Assembly (NCBI GenBank): GCA_963402885.1
Contig: OY727093.1
Coordinates: 9,807,501-9,871,500, forward strand
Reading direction: 5' to 3'
Length of the DNA: 64,000 nt
From: Antedon bifida
Taxonomy: Eukaryota; Echinodermata; Crinoidea; Comatulida; Antedonidae
Each line of letters starts with the position of its first letter. Within the stretch, counting starts at the first letter, position 1. Positions 1 to 12,700 of this stretch are shown piece by piece. The position numbers and the translations under genes were made by a program. The notes under the pieces were generated by a model. That model did not search any database. It was given only the letters and a program-made list of their open reading frames with translations, and was not told the origin of the DNA.

Positions 1-271
1 AAATTATTCCATATAATATATTATTTTATATTAAATTAACTGCATAAAAATAATAGAAATAATAAAAACCAAATATGACAAAATATGTAGAAATAATGTA
101 GAATGACTGTATTGAGATTATTTCATAAAATTCATTTATAATACAAGGTAATTGGAAAGTGTTAATTTGTAAAGAAGACTGTTACAATATGAAAGCTTAT
201 GTCAATAATTTTAACATTTTATGTAATTGAAATGTCTGTAAAAGAGAAGGCTACTGTATGTAGCTATGTTT

Positions 272-795
272 AAACAGCTGCACCATCGCTTCTGGTTCAC
301 ATTTACTGTTAGAAGCGTCGTCACGATTCCTTTCTAATATCTAACAATGCCTTTTTCTATGTTGTTCTGTACATAGATGATGGTTTACCATTATACAAGC
401 CCCATCTGGAATCTGTATAGCTGCCCCCCACTCCTCTCCCCCTCTCATGTGAAACAAACAGCTGCACCATCGCTTCTGGTTCACATTTACTGTTAGAAGC
501 GGCGTCGCTATTCCTTTCTAATATCTAACAATGCCTTTTTCTATGTTGTTCTGTACATAGATGATGGTTTACTATTCTACAAGCCCCATCTGGAATCTGT
601 ATAGCTGCCCCCCAACCCTCTCTCCCTCTCATGTGAAACAAACAGCTGCACCATCGCTTCTGGTTCACATTTACTTTTAGAAGCGGCGTTGTTGCGATTC
701 CTTTCTAATATCTAACGATGCCTTTTACTATGTTGTACTGTACAGTAGATTATGGTTTACCATTCTACAAGCCCCATCTGGAATATCTGTATACA
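272..795. repeat. 184-bp tandem repeat, three copies
   Basis: Copies begin at about 272, 456 and 640, each opening with AAACAGCTGCACCATCGC and containing TGGTTCACATTTACT and a CCCCATCTGGAAT block. The spacing is 184 bp both times and the third copy is cut short near 795. Differences between copies are few, so the duplication looks recent. No coding frame is shared between copies. Confidence 0.9.
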
Positions 796-3700
796 ATAGT
801 TAAATAAACCTATTCTTGGATATCCAGGTCTATTAAAGTGGAACTCTTAATCTGTGGACATACAGTATTATACCTATTAAGGGGACACTCCTCAGTAATC
901 TGGGGACACTCCTACTGTAGGATGCAATATGTTTTAACACCTGGGAATATAGTAGTTTGTTGGTACAGTATGTTTCCATCACCGTACTTTTAGCTACATT
1001 GGTATAGCATGATACTGTATTTTTCAATTGAATGTCTTCTTTTATATATAATTATTTAATTTTAATTTAATTGTTAACATTTACATACCAGGTATACCCT
1101 GTATAAACTATATGCTTAATATAATTAAGCATTTTTTTAATTATAACTTTAAGTCATTTATCATCTACTGTATGCTATTTACTGTATATATAATAGAGGT
1201 ACTGTACTGTACATACTTATTTGGTGACTGTAGTGTACACTTAGGCTGCCTTTGTGCTTTCCTGGCAGCTAGTGACTATGATTTCTTCTTTACGTCATGT
1301 TTGTTTAATTTGTTGATCTGTATTACTGTATATTTTGTAAAATGTATCTTTTGCCTGAATAAATATTAATAAATAATAATCTTCCATAATATTGGCCTTT
1401 TCAACAATTTTTAAATATTATAAATAAACAAACATTTACTACACTACTACACTACACTGCTGTAGTGTAATCATTCTTCCACTGTGATAAACCCAACATT
1501 TTAAATGTACAATATGAATATTCTAAAACAAAAATGATGATTAATTTATTCAAAATAAATTTGATATTAAAGCTTTGAATAATAAGAAATCAATCATAAA
1601 AAAAAGATTAATTATTATAAATATGAATACATGGTAAGTAGATAAGAATAACAGGAACATATAATGATAATGAGTTTAGCTAAAAAATAAATGAATAATA
1701 TATATTTTCAAAAAATATAATAAATCGTTGTATTGAACTAATGTACTGATAGTTTCTTAAGTATTGAATCAAAATGTAAACATTAATTGAATTAAAAAAA
1801 AATTTTATAAATCTAAATTTCAAATTAAAATAAGGTAAATCTTCTACAGTTTGGTTTTTAAGACAAAATTTTAAAACAAATTTTTATTCCAGTTTCTTGC
1901 AATATAATGTACTTTTCTGTGTCAAAATGATCAAACCTTAAATTGAAATTAATCACATTTTTAAACCCTTCCAAACAAGGTAGTAATATTACTACCAACA
2001 CAATTTAATTTATGTTATATATACACAATCTTGGTACAGTATATGATTATTAGCTAGTCAGTTTTTGTAAGATTATTCAATACATACATTTCAATGTTAT
2101 AGCATCGCACAACATTTAGATGAATGCAACCTTTCTATCATATATTAAGCTGACAGAAACCCACAATCCACGGTAATATGAAATACGTCCGGAAGTATCC
2201 TTATCCGCATCATATTATACAAACGCTTCGGGATATAACTTTAAAAACCATTGCATAGTCACATAAATTTATCGGTTTTATGCAGAATGGTTCACCCGCT
2301 GACGATAATTATGAAAAGATTTCTTTCTTTGATGTTCGATGTTGATATCTGTAGAGCAGTCGCTTTGTTATACTCAATGACGTCAACATGATTCCCTTTT
2401 TAATGGATGATAAGCCAAATATCTATGCAATTTCATTTACAATCCATTCAAGATAATAATACAATTTTAATTACACTTATTTAAATTGAATTATTTACTT
2501 TTTTTTAAAATAAATCATATAAAATTAAATTTATTATGAAATATTCAATCTTAAAATTTGCTTGAACATTAAATTAATGTTTTGTTCATTTTACTAATGT
2601 GCTGATGTACCAGATATTGCATACAGATTAAGACATTCAAAATATTGTCTAGTATCATAAGCAAATTCTATATATAGTGTCACATACTGTATGTATCACA
2701 TGTTAAGGTTAGGTTTACATTACTGTATGAAAGAGGCATCACATGTGATAGATATGTTACACTGTATACATAATTTGCCTGATACTGTACTATAGGTCTA
2801 TTGAAGATATTTGATACTTTACAGTACCTGCTTATTTTTTTCAAATACAGTAATTTTAAATTACAAATTTAAAATTAAAACACTTAAAAAAAGATATACT
2901 ATATCGATAAAAAAGACCTAAAACTCCCTGAGAATTTTATTTTTGTTTAGCGGTATTACAATGTGAGAATTGTGTAATACATTTTCAGACATAAAATAAA
3001 AAACATAAGCAAAAAGATAGCTAGTACATTTTATAGCTCATTACAATTCCTGTATGAGGAAGAATACATAAAAAGGTTGCCCATAATGAGTTTTACAAGG
3101 CTACATTGCCTGAAATAGCTACTGTACCCAACTCTAATAATTATCACCTTCGTAAGAAGGAAATCCAGCAGAAACAAACATACTGTACTGTTCAGTAGTA
3201 CAACAGAATTAATAACTTGAATATCATGAAAAGTTTTACTGTAATCAATAATAAACAAATGTACAAAAAGAATGATATAAAATGAATAATACAAATTTAT
3301 TACTCTAAGAACCATACTAATAATCAGTCAGCGTTATTTGGTTTTAAGTGCATATATTTGACTTAAAATATCCATATCTTCATAATTCATGATAATTCCA
3401 ATAACGACTTGATATTTTCAATCAGGACATGTAGTTAGTAGATATAATGTATCGCCATTGAGAGGTGATGCCGCTATTGGAAATAAAAGCTTACATTACC
3501 GATCTTAATAAAAAATATATACAAGTTCTAGTGAAAGTTCAAAGGAGAGTTTGAAGTATATTGCCGGTAAAGTAATTCTTATCAAGTACCGTAGGCGTAA
3601 AACTGATAAAAAAAAATACATTAACTTGCAAATGTTGTTAATATATTTCCTTTACATGTACAACTGATGGAATACATATATTATGGTTAAACAGTATGAT

Positions 3701-4201
3701 ACTTGCACTGAATGTGAAATTTACATGTTCAAATCTCAAATCTCTCAATAAAATTATTAAACGAAACTGAACACTCTTTGTTATAAATCTACATTTTCAG
3801 TGTTATTATTTTTTAATATTTTTTTTACTTTAAACATTTTCAAATTATGTTTTAACTATCAGTTATTGCTGAATAATTCTCAATTACTGTAAATGTATCT
3901 TTTATTCAGTAAATGCATACACAAAACAACTTTACAATAAATTCCATAACAATTGGTTAATACAATCTTAATGCATTTGTTTATTATAAAGTATTATTAT
4001 AAAATAATATTTTAAAATTGTTCAATAGGATATATTTAAGTAGGTATAAATATTAGGAATATATATTTTGTTATTTCCTACTGTGAGTAGCTTTTTACTG
4101 TGTAGTATTAAGGCTGTTTCTGCTAGGTTTTTTTTAAAGACAATTTTTGTTTCAATTAGACCACAAAAGCAAATTTGTGAAATTTAACCACAAAAAATAC
4201 T

Positions 4202-4225
4202 TCAATCAATCAATCAATCAATCAA
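4202..4225. repeat. (TCAA)n simple repeat
   Basis: A short perfect run of the tetranucleotide TCAA. Such runs often mark the ends of retroposons, but no clear element body was recognised beside it. Confidence 0.85.
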
Positions 4226-7200
4226 AATAACATTTATTTTCTTCAAATTATAAGAGTATACAAAATGGTGTAAAGAATTCATTGAAAAGCCAAAGTTTAT
4301 TTTAGTGAAAATAATTAAATTATAATTAATACATTATACATTATAATGTATTGTAATATAATATGAAAATGTTTACTCAGGAAGTTGGATCTTTAAAAAA
4401 AAAAAGAAGCCAATAAACAGCATTTTAACCAATTTTAGTTGAAGTTGGTTTTAAATATTACTGTATTACTACAGTATAATGTTTTTTCCCTTTTTATCAA
4501 TACTGTAGGCCTATAATACAGTCCAGTAGAACCCTGGAGGAAACCTTAATAATGGACAGTTCTCGAGATCAAAGCAAGAAGCAAACAGTTCCTATTCAGG
4601 AGATACCTCTACCAATGGGACACATGGTTGGGTCCTATAGTTTTCTTTGTACTGGTAATAATAGATTTCTACATAAATTTGACATTTGACATCAATTGTT
4701 TGATAATTTAGGTACATTTTTGTAATTGTTTTGTAGGCCTACACTTACAGTATTTTATGTCAGTAGATTTATACTAAAACATTCCTTCAGTGATTATACA
4801 GTAAATTATCAGTGATAAATTTATAATTATATAACACTGAATATTCCCCAACCCTTAAGGCGTTTAACAACAGACGACAACATAAAATTTACACAATAAA
4901 TAGTAAAAATACTGTACATGTATACAGAAAAGCATCATCAGACAAATAAATTACTTTTAAACATATATCTGTTTTATATGACCCAGAGCTCTGTGTGATT
5001 GCATGATATGTGTAAAGTTGTGTCTTGAGGCAATATGCAAGTGTTTGCATTATAATGCCTTCAAATTAGTGTAACATGGCAGTTGGAAATGAATACATTA
5101 GAATTTTGTTTAATATTGAGGTAGAAATAGAGTAGTTATAAGTCGGTATTACTGAGATAAATGGAAGATGATGAGACGACGATACGATTGGAAATGAGAT
5201 GATGTCTTGAATGTAACATATGAGATGAGCAAATAATTTTGTCTGCAAATATTTGCAATGAAATACCTTCTTCAATAAGATACCTTGCAATCAACAATTA
5301 AAATTGAGAGTGTGGTGATGTTTGCAAATAGTTTTAAAAACATAATTAAATTTGATTTGATTAAAAGTTTGATCTTATCACCTTTATATATCAAGATAAA
5401 TTCATTCATAAATAAATGAGGTGTTGAATGAGTCCCTTCATACTGTAGGGGTTCTACTGTTAGTTAACTTACAGTAGTTATTATATTTGTATATCTGTGT
5501 ATTAAGCAACCAAGAATTCAATACGAATAATATGTTTAATCCATAGTAAGATTTACAGTATTAGTATTATTATTAACATTAAAAATAAATTACAAAAGAT
5601 CATTACTTTGAGAGAAAAGAATAAAACAATTCAACAACACACTTTACTAGTTTGAACAAATACTGTACAGTATATGTATGTTGTTCTTGTTCTACAACTG
5701 TATCTGTAACAGTTTCAATAATGTATTAAGTACAATAGTGTGACGTACCTGTTAAATATTCCATAATTCATTATCAGTATTAATTGGTCCGTGCCTCATT
5801 ATTAATTATTTTGATAGCATTTAATTGAAAAAGATTTACAGTGAAGCGGGAGACGCATGTAACCGCATGGAAATGAAAACAACTTAACTCATCCAGCGAT
5901 GATAATATGATCAATAATTAACTTTAACATGCATTTAAACCAAGACTATACATTGTTTAATACCATGCTAATTTTAATATACATTATCACTTTTGGCAGA
6001 AGTATAAGTGTACAGTTACCGGTATAGAAATACAGTACTACTGTATGTTGTTATTATAGTGTAGTACATTGTCTGCTATTTTACTTTTAAATCAAATCAG
6101 AGTTAATTATATTATTATTATGAATCCAAAATGTATCCTACAGTAATGATTGGTTGAAAAAGTATTTATATTAAATTTATTATCTAATTCAGAATGTTTT
6201 GTTTTCAAAACTAATCAATTGAAAATAATGTCACAACTACAAAATCTTCTCCAAAATAAAATTCAATGATCGTGGTGCAAGCTTACTTTAAAACATAATT
6301 ATGTTTAAACAAATTCAGTATCCACTCGGTACAAAGATGGCGGTCTACAGTGACTAATAGGCAATTTGGTCAGTGTGAATGTTTTGATCTGTAATTTATA
6401 AAAAAAATCTTTTGCCTAAAATTTTGAATTTCTATCTGGGATGCCCTTTTTCTATCCATAAAGTAGTTGTACCTCTTAAGTTTGTATATTACTGTTAATT
6501 AATGTTTAACATTAATTGAATAAATATAGAGTAGGAAGCAGTATTTTCTGCAAAATGTACAATTTTACTTGATTGATTGTTTGAAAACTAAGAATTTGAT
6601 GTCTTCATCTATTTTTAAACTACAGTACTTAATTAAAGATATCTATATTATTATGGCAGCCAAACTGAACTGCAGATAGTCCTTCCATATTGGCAAATTA
6701 GCGTACATCAGTCACACTGTATACCAAAGGATTTTGCAACCTTATAAAGTACACTGTTGGTGTATGAGCAAAAAGAATGTGGGTAATGTTTAGAGGTCTA
6801 TTCAGAGGACCAAAATGACAATGTAGTGCGTTGCCTAACATAATTCGGAGGAAGGTTAGGCTTTTTACAGTATTGCAGAAAATGCTTCAAATGAAACAGT
6901 TAGGGCTAGGGATTTTTTTGTACATATTCAAACAAACTAATGTTTTTAAATACAGTTTGCTTTCTCAGAATATTAGAAATACATTTTTATTATAAATTAT
7001 AAATATGTGATAAATAGTGAGAGTTAGAGATCAATAATTTGAAAGCTGCGACTTTAAAAAATAATGTATGTTATAGATTACAGTTATGTAGTATAACGCA
7101 GAAGGTGTAAATATGGGATATTGATGTGACGTTTGGGATAACCAAAGCAAAATTTACTAAAGCATAACCAATATATTTCTACGTTAATCTACATACAGTA

Positions 7201-7404
7201 GTATTTTGAAATGTTTACTTTTATAGATATATTATTGTTATTTTTATTTGGCTTTTACAAAAAAAAAAATAGGAATCAAAATATTTATAGCAAAATAACT
7301 TAAATACAATAAATAAAACCTATTGAATATTAGATTTGTTTTATTAGAAAATATTGCATGTTATACAGTTAACAAAAATATATATATATACAGTACAGCA
7401 CTTG

Positions 7405-7560
7405 CACTGATGAAGGGCTAGTGTTGCCCGAAAGCTCTGCTAACTTTTCTGGCTGTTTTACTTATCGTTTTGATTTAGCTTTTCGCTTTTTTTTTGTATC
7501 TTCATTGAGATCCAGCCACTGATACCCATAGCATTGTCATTTTTTCAGTAATTTGCCTTT
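7405..7560 (+). repeat. dispersed repeat fragment, possibly the 3' end of a retroelement
   Basis: This stretch is less AT-rich than its surroundings. It contains TGATGAAGGGCTAGTGTTGC, CCCGAAAGCTCTGCTAAC and GAGATCCAGCCACTGATACC. It resembles the non-coding ends of retroelements common in marine invertebrate genomes, but there is no second copy in the window, so the call rests on general resemblance. Confidence 0.3.
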
Positions 7561-8320
7561 GGATTTATATACAGTACAGCATATATTCTGTTTTCAAGGT
7601 CAGTTAACACAATTTAATGAGTAAACAAATGGTTTCAAATATTAAAGAATAAAACTTATATATACACTGTACACCTTTAATAACATTATATTAAGATTAA
7701 TATAATTGTTACTGTTTTATACATTACTATGTACTGTATGTATTAATTGGCTACAGTTTACAATTTCCCAAACTGCTACAACAGAGGTTCTGAATCCACA
7801 CTGACGATTAATATGACACTTTACACCACCTGAGATTCAGATGGGGCATAGGCTGATTTGATTTCTAAATGTAAGTATTAACACTATCCGCAATATCTAC
7901 TACTAATAAGATTTTTACTGTAAATTACAGTACTGTAGGCCAATTGACGGTGCTTGCTATGAATGACAGATTATTGGTTCAATTTAAAAATGTGCAATTT
8001 GATCACTGTAGTGTTAATCTCAGCCAAATAATATTTCGATTGAAGAGTGGATTTTCTTTTTTATCAATTTGTAATATTTAGCGGTATTATGGTAATCAAG
8101 ATTAACACAATGTAATTGGCAATGGCTACCAGTATTAAACTCAAGAATTACATTTTATGCTAGATAATGCCTAATGGAAATATAAATCTATCATCATCAA
8201 TCAATCATTAATCAAGGCCTAATGAAACACGTCAGTCTAAAAGATGCTAATTACAATCTTATTATGACGTTTAATGTAAAAATTACGATGATACAGAAAA
8301 GAAGAAACAACAATTGAAAA

Positions 8321-8513
8321 TCATAGTCTGCTCGCGTACTCCGATCTTGCCTTCTTCAAGTACTTGCTAATAAAATCTGACTCAGTGACAGCCTGGCATA
8401 GTTAAGTATGTAAGGTCGAATTATGTCAAGGATACATTGGTAAAACATCCACAAAAACGATCTTTTAAACGCTAAATACAACAGTTACTTACCGTTTCAC
8501 TGGCTAAATTCAT
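8321..8513 (-). CDS. candidate two-exon microprotein, 30 residues
   Basis: Exon 1 (8513-8493) codes MNLASET and ends at the donor CG|GTAAGT. An in-frame TAG lies upstream of the ATG, so the frame opens here. Exon 2 (8392-8321) follows an acceptor TATGCCAG, is in phase 0, and codes 23 residues (AVTESDFISKYLKKARSEY and a short end) before TGA. The product would be soluble, with a charged helix-like second half and no signal peptide or membrane segment. The less AT-rich sequence above 8514, with CpGs such as TGGCGCGGTG, would fit a promoter. No family was recognised. It could instead be the 5' part of a longer gene with another splice pattern, or a non-coding transcript. Confidence 0.4.
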
Positions 8514-9751
8514 TGACGACCAAGTTCTCTACATTCGGTACCGAGTTTTTATCATCTTTTTTATAACATTCATTCCAACCATCGAGAGCTAACTTTCAAA
8601 GCTCGTTTATCTGGCGCGGTGTCAAAGAGCGGTAGGTTGACATCTAAAAATGATAATTACCAATAAACGGCTGCAAAAACACTACACCAAGTTTGTAGGA
8701 AATTGATTTGGTAGATGGCGCTATTTATCATTTCCAAACAATAGATTATCATAATTAATATTATTATCAAAGATAGTGTATCTTTGATATTATGAACTAA
8801 TTCGGTGGTAAATAAGATAATAATATGTATAATGGTTAAATATGTTCAGTTAATCGAACATTAAATAACAGTTTTACAGAATATTTTTCCGTTCGCTTAA
8901 GAGTTCACAATAATCTGTATTAAATACAACAAGTGAATGCAGAATTCATCAATGAAATATATTTAAAAGATAGTATGTAGAAATATTTACTGAAAATACT
9001 ATCAAACAAAGCGTTCTAAAATATAGTTAATTACTGTATCTATATTGTTTTGCCTTTATCTTACACTTATTTACAATTAATATACTCTTTATATTATATT
9101 TGTTAAGCACGATTAAAGTACAGATAGCAATTATATAAAATAAAATATTTATTTTTCCGAGACACACAATTACGAACAACAAGCAGCTAATCGTCATCAA
9201 AACTTAAAAATTAAGTTTAGAAATACTTTGTATTATTCTCTGTAGGCCTACTATATTTTCAAATAAAACCTTTAATTAATTACAAAAAAATTATCTTTCA
9301 AAATAAAACTGCATTGTGTACCACTCTTAAAATTATAGATACCTAGTATAATGGGTGCAAATATGTCTTAATATCTACAATAATACACCCGGTAAAAACA
9401 ATCTTTTTTGCATAATAATAACCATTTCAATTGAATACATACGAAATATTCTTATAATATAACATTATATTATAATATTACAATATAATATAGGTCTAAA
9501 TAGCAAAAATAATAATTTTATGGCGACTTAAATCCATACTTCATTTTCTATTATCAAATTGAAAGTAACGTCACAAAGTACAAAAGTCGTGAAATATTTT
9601 TATATAAATAGCGTTTTTGAAGCGTTGAAACGATGCAGAAGGAACATTTTTACTAAAAGAACAAACAGTGACGTCACGGTCCGTGAAGAAACAAAACTTA
9701 ACGCTTGCATATAGACGTTGAATTTTACACATTATTTAACATAAATACGAA
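8514..9751. other. intergenic, probable promoter side of the 8.5-kb gene
   Basis: The stretch contains a CpG-bearing patch (8560-8640), consistent with a promoter for the minus-strand exon at 8513. Beyond that it is AT-rich, with imperfect TATAAT/ATTATA palindromes at 9450-9495 and a TGACGTCA octamer at 9668-9675. No coding region was seen. Confidence 0.5.
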
Positions 9752-12700
9752 TTACAAACAAATGCAAGCAGCACTTTTGGTGACTCCTTCTTCTCCATCG
9801 ACTGTAGGCCTACTTGTCTTTCTCTGCAAGGATTGGCGGCTGCCCATGTCCTCCATGGAAACGTCTTCTACAGGGCTATCATTCACCTTTTTGGTGTTTC
9901 CTGACATGCTACTGTCTGTTCGAAACTGCAATGATAATAAAATAAATGATAAGCATAAAATTGGTTTAAAAAAAACACAGTGTTAGCATTAGTTTGTGAT
10001 TTAAATCACACAGTTGGCCTACAGTTTCTATTAATAAATTGATGTAAATTTATGTAGTAAATTGATGTAAGGAGGCAATAAAACATTTCACTTTTAAGCT
10101 AAAAAGGCATCTATTATCCACATATAATCACTGATTCCTAAATAATATTAATTCAAATTTCATTGATATTTTCAATCGGTTATTTTTGTTTACTTTGGTT
10201 TTTTTATGATTTTTTGATATTTTTTATTTTTTGGCAGCCCATCACAAGTTTACACTTTCTGGGGTTCGCCTCTCTTATTTAAAATTGTTTTTTTACAAAC
10301 ACTGTTAATAGAAAAGAGAAGAGAAATAAATGTTCTGAATAATAATAATAATTATATATTATAATCTAATTTCATATATATAGGTAAACATTTTTTCAAT
10401 TGCTTATGAAGAGAATATGTACTGCAAAAACGAAAAAAAAATTGTGTTGTTTGGACTGATGTATTATTAGCATAAAAAAACTTCACGACTACGGTACAGA
10501 TGACGTCACTAGTACGTGACCTCAATAAAAATGATGACGTAAATAGCTGAAAATACACCGTTAATGACCAGACTTTTCCAACGAAATCGAATCTTACGAT
10601 GTAATTGCTCCTTTAATGGCTTATGGTGAGCTAATTTTAGCATCAGACACTTAATAAGACAGAAGAAAATAGAAGTAAACGTCATCAATCAATTTAGCAT
10701 AGTTCCGATAGTGAATGTATCTTTAACTATTCTATTAAAATAAAGTTGTCTACGCCAGTTACGTATTTCGTGATGACGTCAAACAAAGCTATTGTTTTGA
10801 ACGATTTTGATTATATTGTTGACAAAACTCTACTTTTACTATTTCTACTTATGTTTTTTTTATACAATTTAGCATTACACAAAATATTTGTTGTCAAGAT
10901 TTCATTTTATTTCGGTAGCAATTAATACTCGTTAAAATTAATAATACACTTGTCTTTTCAACCTACCGTGGCTCCACTAGATGGTTCTACTATACGCGGT
11001 TGTTTTCCCTGAAAAAAAAAACACCACATAATTAAGTTACTGTATTAATTTAAGAAAACTAACATCAACATTGATGTCACTATTGTTTTTTTAAATATAA
11101 TTACTGAAGAAAGGTTGATGAATTAGAAGACGGTAATTTTATGAAAAATATCATTCTGCGCATTCGTATAAGTCTTCTCGGATAAAGACTATAAACCGTA
11201 GGTCCAGTGTACACAATTATAACCTGTGTGCACTTTAAAGAACCCAGTTCATTATTCGAGAAGAGTAGGGGGTTACCCCGGTGAACTGGTTCACAAAATA
11301 GCATCTGTATCAGAGGGATTACCACCTATCTGATAGGACAGGGATTCATTTACTATTGGTAATCGTTGGCCACATTGCCTAAAGACAGAATAAAATAAAT
11401 AAATATACACCATCCCGTCTATATTAACGTCACGAAACGAACGCCTGAAATACGACGTAACCGTCGTCGTTGTTTGCACTAGGCAAATGTCGTAGTTATT
11501 TGTCGTTTCTGTTGTTTTTTTGGTCACATCCTTTGATGAACAAATCTTACCATTCTTTTCATCAATTCATTACTAATGAGTTCCACTAATTGTTCTATTG
11601 TTTGTGTTTGTTCTTTGGCCATACATTCCCGTGCAGTCTGTAACGCAGTTATTTCGTAAATTTGATTGTCCGAGTCACAGTTCTGTTAAGAAATAATATA
11701 CACAAATTAAGAACGTAAATAACATTAGTAAATGCAAGGAAGAGTAAATCCACATTATCATGACATAAAAACGGCTGTTTGATTTTAGTTGTTATCAACA
11801 AGATGCAGACTTTACGATGGTAATATTATTTTATTCCGCATGGGTTAACCACCTCTCGGTGGCTCAAATCCAAACAGAGATTTAAGAGGATATATTTATT
11901 TATATTTTGTTTTTGTTTTATTAGTTATCTATGTGTTATATCACTATACTGTAACGTACGATGAGAGTCAATAAACTGAACAAAACTATATAAGCGACAA
12001 TCTAAACCTAATATTCACAATTACAACTTTTCTCACAAGATTGTTAGCCTATTATAGAAAGACAATTTTTACAATAAGTGTAAAAATCAAGCGAATTATT
12101 GAAGGGGAATATAACAAATTCACTTTATGGATAAATCAAAATAATAGTATATGGGCATGAGATATAGGCCCTACACCATACAATTATGTATGAATTTACA
12201 TATGAGCCAGGTGATTATAGACGAAGTGATTAAAAATGGTTAATTAAAGCTGAGATTAACATTAAAATGTTATATATTGTTTTTTTTTTATTTAGGGAAC
12301 CTCATCGGATCTGCCCATTAAGACAATACAAAAAATACTACATTATTACTTGAAATATTGTATCTAGTTCTGCCCCTTTTTCGATTAACATTCTAGCTGT
12401 TTCCAGTTGATTTACAAATATAGCAAATATTAACACCGATTGCTGCTTGTTCGTGTTATCCTGCAAAGAAATTAAGAAATTACAAAAATATATATAATAT
12501 TGTATCTGAATTAAAATCAAGTAAAAAATTAAAACCAATTAAAACTTAAAAGATGCTTTTTCTAAATATAAGTGATCGTAAAATTCTTTCAATAATAACA
12601 TTTTGAATTGTGTAATGACACGATAGTCTGCCATTGCCAATCTGATCAAATTTATTCCCGATCCCTCAAATCGGCTAATCGGCCGATGCCCAGTCGTTCA

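Larger units (their letters stand above)
796..8320. other. AT-rich stretch without a recognisable gene
   Basis: No convincing exon or long open frame was found on either strand. The stretch holds pieces of a dispersed repeat built on GGGGACACTCCT (about 838-925 and 4530-4640), a (TCAA)n run at 4202-4225, a TGACGTCA octamer at 2378-2385 in a less AT-rich patch (2150-2400), and many copies of TACTGTA/TACAGTA. Small exons could be missed in sequence this AT-rich. It would be downstream of the minus-strand gene starting near 8.5 kb. Confidence 0.6.

Noticed and set aside
1112-1369. 85-codon plus-strand frame in the AT-rich left end
   Set aside because: Composition is dominated by Phe, Ile, Leu, Tyr and Cys, as expected by chance in AT-rich DNA. 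There is no motif or promoter context.
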